This document shows positions 52,885-60,128 of a DNA stretch of 64,000 bases, piece after piece. How positions within the stretch are numbered: the first letter of the stretch is position 1; the number at the start of each line of letters is the position of its first letter. The notes below the pieces were generated by a model that made no database searches, was not told the DNA's origin, and saw only the letters and a list, made by a program, of their open reading frames with translations. Source of the DNA: Pseudomonas grimontii (GTDB lineage Bacteria; Pseudomonadota; Gammaproteobacteria; Pseudomonadales; Pseudomonadaceae); assembly GCF_007858185.1 (NCBI RefSeq), contig NZ_VFES01000001.1:806001-870000 (forward strand), written 5' to 3'. Position numbers and translations under genes: made by a program.

Positions 52885-53643
52885 ATGAATCGTCCGACTT
52901 TGCTGGTTCTTAGTACGCTAGTCGCTGTCTATATGGATACAGCTGTCTCCGAGCTAAAAAAATATCGTGAGTGGCCATCCGCAGTAAGGGTGCCATCACC
53001 TGAAATTAAGCGTCAGTATGAGTTGGATCCAGAGGCAGGTGCAATTTCGTCGAAACTTCTAAGTACTTCTCACAGCTTTATGTACGGCTCAAGAGTAGTA
53101 TCCAGTTCATATGTTAATTATAAAAATTCTGTAGCGGTTTCTGGAACTCAAGGATGGAATTATGGCGTTTCTGTTTATCATGGCTTTAGTATGTTTACAT
53201 CTTTTGACTTGGCCACAACGCAGAAATTTTTATTTCAAGCTAAAGGGAAGTGGCCCGCGAATGACCTGAAAATATACACTGAGTCTGTGGATACCAAAGG
53301 CAATCTCAGTAAAGTTGGAATAAGTTGCCGGCAGATCAAGTCGTTTCCGGCTTCAAATATATTCCCCAGTCTTCCTGGGAAACTGTATAAATATGAGTGC
53401 AGCAATTCTACAGGGACGATAAGCGACGGCTTTACCTGGGCGCCAGGCGTGCAGACCTATACGACATATTATTCAGATTATTTGGATACGCCAATATTTA
53501 ATGATATGAAGTTCGATCCTCCAGTGGTCGATGGTGTGCAAGGGATCACTACAATGACTTATTCTTTTATAGATCAGACTAGCGGCCAACAAAAAATTAC
53601 TTTACCCGACGTCGAGATGAAGTCCTTGTTTTCTCGGCAATAA
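52885..53643 (+). CDS. Hypothetical exported protein in prophage cargo position, AT-rich
   Basis: A 252-residue protein of unknown function. I take the ATG at 52885, which follows AAGGAGCTGAC; an open frame runs back to 52735. The N-terminus MNRPTLLVLSTLVAVYMDTA could be a short signal peptide. The rest is rich in Ser, Tyr and Thr and predicted beta-rich (SSSYVNYKNSVAVSGTQGWN), with only two Cys. The gene is visibly AT-rich compared with everything around it, a sign of separate origin. A possible promoter TTGAAA-16-TAACCT lies at 52823-52850. It is divergent from the gene at 52028-52744, and both may act at the envelope. Confidence 0.68.
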   Translation: MNRPTLLVLSTLVAVYMDTAVSELKKYREWPSAVRVPSPEIKRQYELDPEAGAISSKLLSTSHSFMYGSRVVSSSYVNYKNSVAVSGTQGWNYGVSVYHGFSMFTSFDLATTQKFLFQAKGKWPANDLKIYTESVDTKGNLSKVGISCRQIKSFPASNIFPSLPGKLYKYECSNSTGTISDGFTWAPGVQTYTTYYSDYLDTPIFNDMKFDPPVVDGVQGITTMTYSFIDQTSGQQKITLPDVEMKSLFSRQ

Positions 53644-53725
53644 ATCTTGGTGTTTTCAAAAAACAATTTTAGTCTTTGGAATAAGCACGCGCTGTTCAAA
53701 TCTATCCCTCTTTGGGCCTGCGTTT

Positions 53726-54940
53726 TTATTTTCTGAATCCCAACATTTTTGAGACTAAACTCGCCATGCTCTTAGTGTCTGTTGGTATCCATTTCCCATA
53801 GTGCTTTCTCACCATTGTTGAGTCTGTGTGCCCTAGTTGCCTAGCCACCCATTCAACAGGCACATAATTTGATAACATTTGACTTGCAAATGTATGGCGA
53901 CATTGGTTAGCGCCCCGGTGGCGGACTTCCGCTTTTTTAAGGTGGGCAGTGAACCATTTGCTCAAAGTCTTGCCGCTCCAGAGTAGGCCGCTGGAGGAAC
54001 TGCGGAAAAGAAATCTAACGTTCAACTTCTTGGAGGTGATGTTGTCACGCTGTGTCACCGTGATATCAATGCTTGGTGAATCTTTTGCGGCGGCGACAAT
54101 TTCTCGCATCAGGTCGAGAGCAGGGTCAATCAGTTCGACTACTCGTACCCTGGAGCGTTCTTTCGGGACTTTGAATTCGCCAACGACCAATGCACGCCGC
54201 ACGTGCACTAGGCCAGCATCGAGGTCGACATCTTCAACGGCAAGTGCAATTAGTTCGGAAAGTGATAGCCCTGCCCAGCAGTTGAACTCAATCATTCGGG
54301 TGTCAGCTCGCCGGTTGGGATCCGCTTTGCTGATCAACTCGATCTCGGTGCGACTGAAGGGGTCGGCATGCTCCAGGTCGACGTCTGATCCGACGTTGCT
54401 GATCCTGTCGAGCGGGTTAGCTTTCAGGATGCCATCGCCGAATGCATCGGCCCAGATGCCTCGGACGACAGTAAAAATGTCATTCACTGTCTTCGGGGCC
54501 AGGCCTTGCTTGAGTAACTGTGCTTGGAACAGCTCGATGTCGCTCTTGCTGATGTCGACGATTCGACGCTTGCCGAATTTGTTCTCGACGTGCACAGCCT
54601 TACTGACGTAGTTGATGACGGTGCTCGAAGCTTTGAGCGCGCGTTGAACCTCCAGCCAGCGGTCAATGCCTTCCTTTACGGTGCGCTTGAGCGAAGGACC
54701 GCCAGTCCCGGTGAACATGGCAGCTCTTGGCGATTTGGGAAAGTGGGCCGCATAGTCGAAGCGGCCCTCTTTGATTTCCGCGAGAATGGTACGGCGCTTG
54801 TTGTCGGCGTAGGCGATCGCGGCCTTGTTTACCTTCGATATCCCTTCCAAGGGTTCCCGGCACCGTTGACCGTTGAAGATGAACCAGATGCGGAGTTGCT
54901 TGCCGTTCATCTCCACGCCAGTTGGCATCTTGTCGATCAT
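53726..54940 (-). CDS. int: Tyrosine recombinase (phage integrase), DUF3596 arm domain type
   Basis: A 404-residue integrase. The N-terminal arm-binding domain (about 1-70) is of the DUF3596 type (GKQLRIWFIFNGQRCREPL), then a SAM-like core domain (about 85-180) and the catalytic domain. Of the catalytic residues I see Arg 348 (NQCRHTFASQML), His 371 (RQLGHTDS) and nucleophile Tyr 381 (RKHYGKWIP). The first Arg, expected in GLRxSEL, is replaced: the protein reads WAGLSLSELIALAVED with Ser 226. It points toward tRNA-Ser. Overlaps the excisionase-like gene by 4 bases. Confidence 0.93.
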   Translation of the reverse strand: MIDKMPTGVEMNGKQLRIWFIFNGQRCREPLEGISKVNKAAIAYADNKRRTILAEIKEGRFDYAAHFPKSPRAAMFTGTGGPSLKRTVKEGIDRWLEVQRALKASSTVINYVSKAVHVENKFGKRRIVDISKSDIELFQAQLLKQGLAPKTVNDIFTVVRGIWADAFGDGILKANPLDRISNVGSDVDLEHADPFSRTEIELISKADPNRRADTRMIEFNCWAGLSLSELIALAVEDVDLDAGLVHVRRALVVGEFKVPKERSRVRVVELIDPALDLMREIVAAAKDSPSIDITVTQRDNITSKKLNVRFLFRSSSSGLLWSGKTLSKWFTAHLKKAEVRHRGANQCRHTFASQMLSNYVPVEWVARQLGHTDSTMVRKHYGKWIPTDTKSMASLVSKMLGFRK

Positions 54941-55152
54941 GGCTTCCCTTCCATCCAGCGCTCAATGGCCGCGCGGTTGTAGACGATCACGTTAGCTGGG
55001 TCGTAACGCCAGTGCTTGCCCTCAAGCCACAGACCTCGGGAGCGGTATTTGCGAACCGCTTCGGTACTTAGGCCGAAGACTGGGTACAGCAAGTCTTGGC
55101 GAAACCAGGCGCCGGGGGTGATGTTAAAGTCGAGTTTTTCTGCTGCGCTCAT
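54937..55152 (-). CDS. xis: Excisionase-like DNA-binding protein
   Basis: A 71-residue protein with a MerR-like winged-helix layout seen in phage excisionases: PGAWFRQDLLYPVFGLSTEA, then VRKYRSRGLWLEGKHWRYDP and the C-terminal IVYNRAAIERWMEGKP. Located directly upstream of int with a 4-base overlap, and its own start overlaps the stop of the PAPS-reductase-like gene by 4 bases. Role in excision is inferred from size, fold pattern and position. Confidence 0.75.
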   Translation of the reverse strand: MSAAEKLDFNITPGAWFRQDLLYPVFGLSTEAVRKYRSRGLWLEGKHWRYDPANVIVYNRAAIERWMEGKP

Positions 55153-56138
55153 GCTGCCTCCGGTATTTTCACGGGTTCAGGATCTGTGTCACAGAGTCCG
55201 TATGCGCTGGAGCAGGCCTGCGTATCTGTCGCAATCATCAGGTCGTACTGGATACCGCCTCGAGCGGTCTTGGACCACTCGACGGCCTGGCGAATGCTTG
55301 CGATTTCCATCACTTCGATAGCACTCATGTTGGCAATAGAACCCTTTGGGTGCTTGGCGTTTGACCCGGCAAAGAACGTGGCGGCGCCACGTTTGCTGGC
55401 CTGCTGGACGGTTCGCTCCCAGCGATCGATCCGGTCAATCACGTCAGGGAACCGAAGGGCAATTTCGCGTAATTCATCCTTGCGGCAGTTGATGCAGGGC
55501 ATGCAGCCGACGCGCCCCATGCCCTGGGAATAAAGCGGATTCGGTTTGATGCCCATGTAGCGGTGAGCCTCGAACACTGATGGAATATTCCACTTTAAGA
55601 TCGGCCGGTAGTTAAATAGGCCGCCCCCCACTTCGTCACACTCGGGCAAATATCGCCTGTTAAGCGATTCTTCAGCGCGTACACCTTGCCAGCTCAGGAT
55701 CATGTCGCCGGCATCCATCAAAGGCATGACTACTTGTTCAAACATAGGGTCGCGTTTCAGCTCCATGGTGCAGAACTGGGCTTTGCGGCTAGGGAACCGT
55801 CCTTTCCAGATGCACAGGTCTAGGAACGGGTTACCGGTTGGCTGCAGCACGTCCAACGCTGCCAGCACTACCTCCTCTGCTATACCTTGCGCCCGCCATT
55901 TCGATTCGATGAATCGGTGCTTGCCTTCAATACGCTGGGTGAAATCAGCACGCACGCGGGTTATTTTCGTGCGTGTGGCTTGTTCCAGGTAATCCAGGTA
56001 CTCGTGGGTCTGTTGGTGCTCGTTGCCGGTGTCCGCGAAGACGGCCTGCAGGTTGGGTGCCTCTAAGGCAATTGCGACCAGTAGCGTCGCCGTGCTGTCT
56101 TTGCCGCCGCTGAGGCTGATGATGTTGTGCGTAGTCAT
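55149..56138 (-). CDS. PAPS reductase/ATP-pyrophosphatase family protein of phage
   Basis: A 329-residue protein of the PP-loop ATP pyrophosphatase superfamily. The PP-loop SLSGGKDSTATLLVAI is at residues 8-23. AVFADTGNEHQQTHEYLDYL, LSWQGVRAEESLNRR (GxR-x-ES motif) and the cluster GCMPCINCRKDELREIA, which could hold an iron-sulfur centre, follow. It resembles PAPS reductases and DndC/IbrA-like proteins carried by phages. True sulfate reduction is doubtful; a DNA or nucleotide modification role is possible. No DndB/D/E or ParB-like partner is adjacent. Confidence 0.85.
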   Translation of the reverse strand: MTTHNIISLSGGKDSTATLLVAIALEAPNLQAVFADTGNEHQQTHEYLDYLEQATRTKITRVRADFTQRIEGKHRFIESKWRAQGIAEEVVLAALDVLQPTGNPFLDLCIWKGRFPSRKAQFCTMELKRDPMFEQVVMPLMDAGDMILSWQGVRAEESLNRRYLPECDEVGGGLFNYRPILKWNIPSVFEAHRYMGIKPNPLYSQGMGRVGCMPCINCRKDELREIALRFPDVIDRIDRWERTVQQASKRGAATFFAGSNAKHPKGSIANMSAIEVMEIASIRQAVEWSKTARGGIQYDLMIATDTQACSSAYGLCDTDPEPVKIPEAA

Positions 56139-56155
56139 TGATGCACCTCTTCCTG

Positions 56156-56407
56156 TTACATCCGAAACGATTGATGAGCACGCGCCGGCGGTGACTTCTG
56201 CTCAGCGGGTTGCGCGCCGTCGGATTGGATCTCGCAGACGAATCGGTGCCGTTTTCGGTTGGCGGCTGCCAGCGCTTTGGTGAGCCCAGGAATAGTGCCA
56301 ATGCACTGCTCGTACGCGTCCGGTCCATTCCAATGCTGAGCTGGCAATACCTGGCAGTTCGTTCGGGTGGCGTCTGCGCACAGGTACAGCAAAAGAAATA
56401 CCGTCAT
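56156..56407 (-). CDS. Hypothetical small phage protein, possibly exported
   Basis: An 83-residue protein, no recognised family. The first 12 residues (MTVFLLLYLCAD) are hydrophobic and could be a short signal or membrane anchor. The middle PAQHWNGPDAYEQCIGTIPG carries one Cys, and the tail is basic. Its start overlaps the stop of the upstream gene by ATGA, and it ends 17 bases before the PP-loop gene, which supports it as a real operon member. Confidence 0.6.
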   Translation of the reverse strand: MTVFLLLYLCADATRTNCQVLPAQHWNGPDAYEQCIGTIPGLTKALAAANRKRHRFVCEIQSDGAQPAEQKSPPARAHQSFRM

Positions 56408-56685
56408 ACGGCACTCCTCGGCTGAGCCACGCCTATATGTCTCGAAGCGTGCGTATACCCCACGACAGGCTGCGCAGGCGGGCGTCCCGAAGCGGTAAGC
56501 GTTGCATCACTGACCGCTGCCCCGCGCAGCTTTTCGTGGGGTATACGTGCCTCGGCAGTGGCGCTTGAAGGAGCAATAATGCCTGCTGCTGCGCAGCAGA
56601 GACTGTTTGTTTCTGGCGTGTCGACACCACTGGTGCTGCGGAGCAAAGCGGGCAGGGCGCTGGGGTTTTCCTGTTGGTTCTTCAT
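56404..56685 (-). CDS. Hypothetical small phage protein containing a long inverted repeat
   Basis: A 93-residue protein, MKNQQENPSALPALLRSTSG at the N-terminus and GYTHASRHIGVAQPRSAV at the C-terminus. No known domain; composition (Ala, Ser, Pro, Arg) is that of a disordered protein. Both ends have 4-base ATGA overlaps with neighbours, so the frame is translated. Residues about 47-78 are encoded by the nested hairpin at 56452-56547, which raises the possibility that the nucleic-acid structure, not the peptide, is conserved. Confidence 0.6.
   Translation of the reverse strand: MKNQQENPSALPALLRSTSGVDTPETNSLCCAAAGIIAPSSATAEARIPHEKLRGAAVSDATLTASGRPPAQPVVGYTHASRHIGVAQPRSAV
56452..56547. repeat. 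Long nested inverted repeat within a phage gene
   Basis: The outer arms CGTATACCCCACGA (56452-56465) and TCGTGGGGTATACG (56534-56547) are perfect over 14 bp. Inside, CTGCGC (56470-56475) pairs with GCGCAG (56524-56529), and AGCGGT (56491-56496) pairs with ACCGCT (56513-56518). Together they make a nearly continuous 96-base hairpin. Such a stack is unlikely from codon choice alone. Confidence 0.75.
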
Positions 56686-57224
56686 GCCGCTTTCCTCCGA
56701 TGTTCGACAGCGAGTTGGTCCATCAGGCGCTGGTGGTAGGTGAGTCGGGCTTCTGCGGCAGGCCATGGACGGATGATTTCGGCCATGGGTTGTATGCCGA
56801 CCAAACAATCCCAGATAGCCGGATCGGTTGGCATGAGGTCGCGGCGTTCGGTGGCCAGCGCAATCAAGTCGGCCTGGTGAACGCATGCAGGAAGTTCTGC
56901 AGCAATGTCGAAGCGCTGGCACACGCGTTGCCATACCCAGTCTTCAAAGTCCTGGTAAGCATGTATCCACTGTTTAAGTGGCTTGGTCATGTCGCCCAGG
57001 TACGCCTCTGGCGCGTCGTGGAGTAAGGCCGCGAGCTTGTGTTCTTCCGGCACCAGCTCGGCGACGATGCAGCTGTGTTGCGCCACGCTGTAGAACTCGC
57101 GGGTGTGACCGTTGAATCGGCAGAGGTGTGCCAGTGAGTGGGAAATATCCCGTGGGTCGATCATGTCGGCGTCAGGTTCGAACAGGTCAAAATGCTTGCC
57201 GGTGTGGGTGAGGATCCAGTTCAT
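56682..57224 (-). CDS. HD-domain phosphohydrolase, YfbR-like
   Basis: A 180-residue HD-superfamily hydrolase. Metal-binding histidines and aspartates are in YSVAQHSCIVAELVPEEHKL and ALLHDAPEAYLGDMTKPLKQ. The layout is close to YfbR-type 5'-deoxynucleotidases. In a phage it may adjust dNTP pools or remove damaged nucleotides. It overlaps both neighbours by 4 bases. Confidence 0.82.
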   Translation of the reverse strand: MNWILTHTGKHFDLFEPDADMIDPRDISHSLAHLCRFNGHTREFYSVAQHSCIVAELVPEEHKLAALLHDAPEAYLGDMTKPLKQWIHAYQDFEDWVWQRVCQRFDIAAELPACVHQADLIALATERRDLMPTDPAIWDCLVGIQPMAEIIRPWPAAEARLTYHQRLMDQLAVEHRRKAA

Positions 57225-57442
57225 GCGGCCTCCTTCACGAGATCGGCCAGCAGCAGGGCGTTGTCAGCTGCCTTATGCAGTTCGCGGAGAGCGTCGTAAC
57301 CGATCAGCGCTTTCAGTTGCCGGTCGAACTCTTTGTTATGGCGAGTCATTGCGCTCAGTTCCTTCATAGCCTTGGTGTACTGCTGTTGCAGTGTTCCAGC
57401 GGCCTGGGGCGTCAGACGCAGCATTGGGATAGCGCGACTCAT
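57221..57442 (-). CDS. Hypothetical small phage protein
   Basis: A 73-residue mostly helical protein (TPQAAGTLQQQYTKAMKELS, then RHNKEFDRQLKALIGYDALR). No family recognised. The start at 57442 makes a 4-base overlap with the upstream gene, and the stop overlaps the HD gene start in the same way, so the long upstream extension of this frame to 57643 is rejected. Confidence 0.62.
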   Translation of the reverse strand: MSRAIPMLRLTPQAAGTLQQQYTKAMKELSAMTRHNKEFDRQLKALIGYDALRELHKAADNALLLADLVKEAA

Positions 57443-57837
57443 GCTGCATCCTCCTGATAGAAGGAATCCAACTCGGCGGCCATGCTCAAAGCGTGGTCGC
57501 GCAGAATGAGTGCTTGAGTTGCGTGGCCTTCCGATTTGATCGCTTGAAAGAAGTCGGCGGCGAGTTTGAGTTTTCCCGCGATGGCCAGAAGAATCTGACA
57601 GTCCTGGGGTTCCCTGATCAAAATCAGTTCCAGGCGTTCGCATCGGCGCGTGGCCTTTTCAAGAGCGGTAGCACTCGACGACTCGCCCTCCTCAATGCCC
57701 TCGATGTAGCCATTCGTGTGGCCATCGTCATAACCGTCAGCCCAGCCATCCTTCAAGCCGCCCCGATACTCGACCCAATACAAAATGGCGAGTGCGATTA
57801 CGAAGGTGACCAGTGCGAAAACTTCAAAAAATGTCAT
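57439..57837 (-). CDS. Hypothetical phage membrane protein
   Basis: A 132-residue protein with one N-terminal transmembrane helix (FFEVFALVTFVIALAILYWV). A Gly/Asp-rich stretch follows (GLKDGWADGYDDGHTNGYIE) that could bind a cation. A helical C-terminal part has cysteines at CERLELI and DCQILLA. No family known to me. Overlaps the next gene by 4 bases; a 57-base gap with a weak ribosome site lies upstream. Confidence 0.62.
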   Translation of the reverse strand: MTFFEVFALVTFVIALAILYWVEYRGGLKDGWADGYDDGHTNGYIEGIEEGESSSATALEKATRRCERLELILIREPQDCQILLAIAGKLKLAADFFQAIKSEGHATQALILRDHALSMAAELDSFYQEDAA

Positions 57838-57894
57838 GTGGTGTGCTCCTGTGGTGTCACTTAAGCTGGTGGTGGCAGCAGTATTGAAACGGGT

Positions 57895-58092
57895 TTATTC
57901 GTGATCAGGATCTGGTGGATCGGCCAGGCCACACATCAGCTTGGCTTGGTACGACATGTAGCCTTCCTCGCGCAGATCGTCGTATAGGTGGTAGTCGGCG
58001 GCGAGATAGTTGCAGTGCCCGCAAAGTCGGTCGGGTGTTCTGTCCGCCGATAACTGTGCCCGGCAGTGCCGGCAATAGTCTTGAAGTGACAT
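57895..58092 (-). CDS. Hypothetical small zinc-ribbon phage protein
   Basis: A 65-residue protein. CRHC and CGHC, fifteen residues apart (DYCRHCRAQLSADRTPDRLC), look like a zinc ribbon; the rest is acidic and ends in DPPDPDHE. Function unknown. The start is the ATG at 58092, which begins one base before the stop of the upstream PrtN-like gene is complete, that is, in close coupling. Confidence 0.62.
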   Translation of the reverse strand: MSLQDYCRHCRAQLSADRTPDRLCGHCNYLAADYHLYDDLREEGYMSYQAKLMCGLADPPDPDHE

Positions 58093-58093
58093 G

Positions 58094-58417
58094 TCAGTTT
58101 TCCTCCGAATCGCTATGAGGTCTCGGCATGACCTGGTCCGCCTGGTAAGCACGAATATCGATCAGCGCCGCGACATGCCTGATGTGTGCATAACGCAGAG
58201 CTTTACCGCTGAGATCCAAGGTGGTCACCGGCAACTGAATACGTCCGCTGTTGATTGCCTCGGTAAACGTCTTCTCGTTGATGTTTTTGAAGTAGTGCGC
58301 GTGCACCTTTTCCATGGGAATAAGCACATCGCCGAAGATGTGGTGCAGCATCTCGATGGTGGACGGATCTGGTGCGGGCAGCAGCCGGATTGGTTGCTGG
58401 CCGACGTTGGCGGTCAT
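58094..58417 (-). CDS. Pyocin activator PrtN family protein
   Basis: A 107-residue protein with the PrtN pattern: MLHHIFGDVLIPMEKVHAHY, FTEAINSGRIQLPVTTLDLS and a C-terminal ALRYAHIRHVAALIDIRA. In P. aeruginosa PrtN turns on pyocin genes after DNA damage. Prophages carry homologues that may activate their late or lytic genes or modulate host pyocins. It overlaps the gene upstream by ATGA. Confidence 0.75.
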   Translation of the reverse strand: MTANVGQQPIRLLPAPDPSTIEMLHHIFGDVLIPMEKVHAHYFKNINEKTFTEAINSGRIQLPVTTLDLSGKALRYAHIRHVAALIDIRAYQADQVMPRPHSDSEEN

Positions 58418-58848
58418 TTGGCCTCCAGGCTGGAGAGGTCATAGGCGTCGGCCCCCAGCTTGCAAAGGTCATAGGCGTTGTCTCGGAGAGCGCGCAGCAC
58501 TTCCTCTGGGGAATTGCCGTACCCCGAAAGAATGGTCTTGCCGCTGTCAAACCCATGAGGGTTGTGGATGTAGACTGCAATTTTTGGGACTGCGCGATTA
58601 GACAGGCGGAACTCCGTGGTAACGGTGCTATTTGGATTCAGGGACACAACGTCCAACTGGTTTGCGAGTAGCAGTACAGCTGCATGCAGTTCTGGCAGGC
58701 TGGACAGCGTTGATGGGGGCGCATCAGCCGTTACCCCGGCCGCACTGCATACCAGGTGAGCGAAACCTTGGATCTGCTCAGCGGTTCGCTCGACGGCCTT
58801 TGTAGAAAGCAACTGCTTCAGCGCTTGATCAATCAGTTTGTGGTCCAT
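58414..58848 (-). CDS. Hypothetical phage protein
   Basis: A 144-residue protein. N-terminal helix MDHKLIDQALKQLLSTKAVE, then a hydrophobic ELHAAVLLLANQLDVVSLNP and a C-terminal part with VPKIAVYIHNPHGFD that looks beta-rich. No family recognised. Start chosen at 58848, where it overlaps the upstream gene by 20 bases; a longer form to 58881 is possible. Confidence 0.58.
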   Translation of the reverse strand: MDHKLIDQALKQLLSTKAVERTAEQIQGFAHLVCSAAGVTADAPPSTLSSLPELHAAVLLLANQLDVVSLNPNSTVTTEFRLSNRAVPKIAVYIHNPHGFDSGKTILSGYGNSPEEVLRALRDNAYDLCKLGADAYDLSSLEAK

Positions 58849-59014
58849 GGCTTCTCTTCCTCTTAGGATGATTCCAGGCAATAAGGCAGTGTTTTTTCGT
58901 CAGGTCGCGCAGGTGTTCCGGTACTTCGAGGAGCGCTGCATTGCGCTCCTCGCGTGTGCGCATGGCAACGATCTGGCGGGCGTACTCGCGCGGCCATGCT
59001 TCTGGCTGTCTCAT
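58829..59014 (-). CDS. Hypothetical small phage protein
   Basis: A 61-residue basic protein, MRQPEAWPREYARQIVAMRT at the start and LTKKHCLIAWNHPKRKRS near the end. The pattern recurs, as far as I recall, in Pseudomonas prophages near the early-region regulators, without known role. Its start shares a base with the stop of the KilA-C-like gene (TAATG), strong evidence of coupling. Confidence 0.6.
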   Translation of the reverse strand: MRQPEAWPREYARQIVAMRTREERNAALLEVPEHLRDLTKKHCLIAWNHPKRKRSHGPQTD

Positions 59015-59304
59015 TACGCGACTTCTCGCGGGTCAGGCACGGCGGGTGGGGCTGGGCGCTCAATACCGATCTGCCTGGCCAGCCAGGAAATGCCAATGTC
59101 CGTCACGCGCGTGGTGCGCTTGTATTGCATGCCATACTTCTCGTGAAACCAGCGACTCTCACGGGTGACCAAAAAGTCTTTGGTAGCGGCAGGGTTGGTT
59201 GGCAGGTTGTGTTGATCCAGCAAGCCTTTGTCGCGCATGCGTTTCATCAGCTCGCGGTGACCCAAACCTAGGCGTTCGGCTACGCGTTTGAGGGATAAGC
59301 TCAC
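59014..59304 (-). CDS. Phage antirepressor KilA-C domain-like protein
   Basis: A 96-residue protein. It has SLKRVAERLGLGHRELMKRM with DNA-binding-helix character, RWFHEKYGMQYKRTTRVTD, and DIGISWLARQIGIERPAP. This arrangement matches the KilA-C part found in phage antirepressors, without an N-terminal Bro or KilA-N domain. It may bind DNA or the repressor. 9 bases after the next gene upstream. Confidence 0.68.
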   Translation of the reverse strand: MSLSLKRVAERLGLGHRELMKRMRDKGLLDQHNLPTNPAATKDFLVTRESRWFHEKYGMQYKRTTRVTDIGISWLARQIGIERPAPPAVPDPREVA

Positions 59305-59313
59305 GGCGGCACC

Positions 59314-59877
59314 TCATGCGGCGGCTGCGAGGCTATTGCGGTAGCCCTGCAGGAATTGATTGAGGTTTTCAGCCAACATTGTGTAGGCGCGCTGGTTGTC
59401 GGCGGGCAAGGTGAGTAGGCAGCCGGCGTCGTCGTCGATTTCGAGCTTGGCGATATAGCCGCCGCGTGGGTTGCGCTGGATCTGGAGCGAGGGCTCCAGT
59501 TCGTCAGCGATCAGATGGTAAATGCCGCGCCCACGTCGGATAGCCAGACGTAGGGTGGCCTCTATATCGCTGACAGCTTCATGCTCATCTACGTCGGGTA
59601 CTCCGGTAGGGCTGCGGCCGTTGGCGATACCTTCGATAAAGCTCGCAACGCGCGTGGCGTTGTTTTTGCGGTGCTTATCGAGGGTGACTGACGTATTGAG
59701 CGTCCCGCAGATGCGCACCATCACCGTGATGCCGGCGGTGCACTGTTCGATCTCGACCTGAGCCGCTACGGATTGGCAGCCATCACACGAATGCAGGGTG
59801 TGATTGAACGTGCCGCTAAGGTTTACCTGAGCCTGGAGTCGAATGTAGGCGGCGGCGTTGAGAGATAGTCTGCTCAT
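59314..59877 (-). CDS. Hypothetical phage protein
   Basis: A 187-residue protein of unknown family. Two CxxC-like cysteines, HSCDGCQSVAAQVEIEQCTA, lie near the N-terminus, followed by a mixed alpha/beta region and a C-terminal helical part with ADNQRAYTMLAENLNQFLQG. No catalytic motif noted. Its start overlaps the preceding small gene by ATGA. Confidence 0.6.
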   Translation of the reverse strand: MSRLSLNAAAYIRLQAQVNLSGTFNHTLHSCDGCQSVAAQVEIEQCTAGITVMVRICGTLNTSVTLDKHRKNNATRVASFIEGIANGRSPTGVPDVDEHEAVSDIEATLRLAIRRGRGIYHLIADELEPSLQIQRNPRGGYIAKLEIDDDAGCLLTLPADNQRAYTMLAENLNQFLQGYRNSLAAAA

Positions 59878-60053
59878 GCTGCACGTCCTCCATCGTCAGG
59901 ATCGAAGGGGGCAGGCTGCTGGCTTTTTGCGGCGAGCTTGGGTTTTTTGTTGTGAAGGATGACTATGCAGCCGGTGCTGGCTTGCAACTGCTCAACCAGT
60001 TTTGGGTTGCTCGCGCACGCTGGGTGCACGTGTACGGTTGCTGTGGTGTGCAT
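59874..60053 (-). CDS. Hypothetical 59-residue phage protein
   Basis: ATG at 60053-60051, preceded by GAGG, and TGA at 59876-59874 overlapping the next ATG. Sequence begins MHTTATVHVHPACASNPKLV, contains ASTGCIVILHNKKPKLAAKS and ends PAPFDPDDGGRAA. It is the first gene of the long minus-strand operon downstream of the repressor. No family recognised; two Cys and several His could bind a metal. Confidence 0.6.
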   Translation of the reverse strand: MHTTATVHVHPACASNPKLVEQLQASTGCIVILHNKKPKLAAKSQQPAPFDPDDGGRAA

Positions 60054-60128
60054 GGTGGTGCCTCACTCTGTGGTGGGAGAGTGAGATAAAAATAACTTAG
60101 GTTTTAATTTGGCGCAATAACCTAGCGA

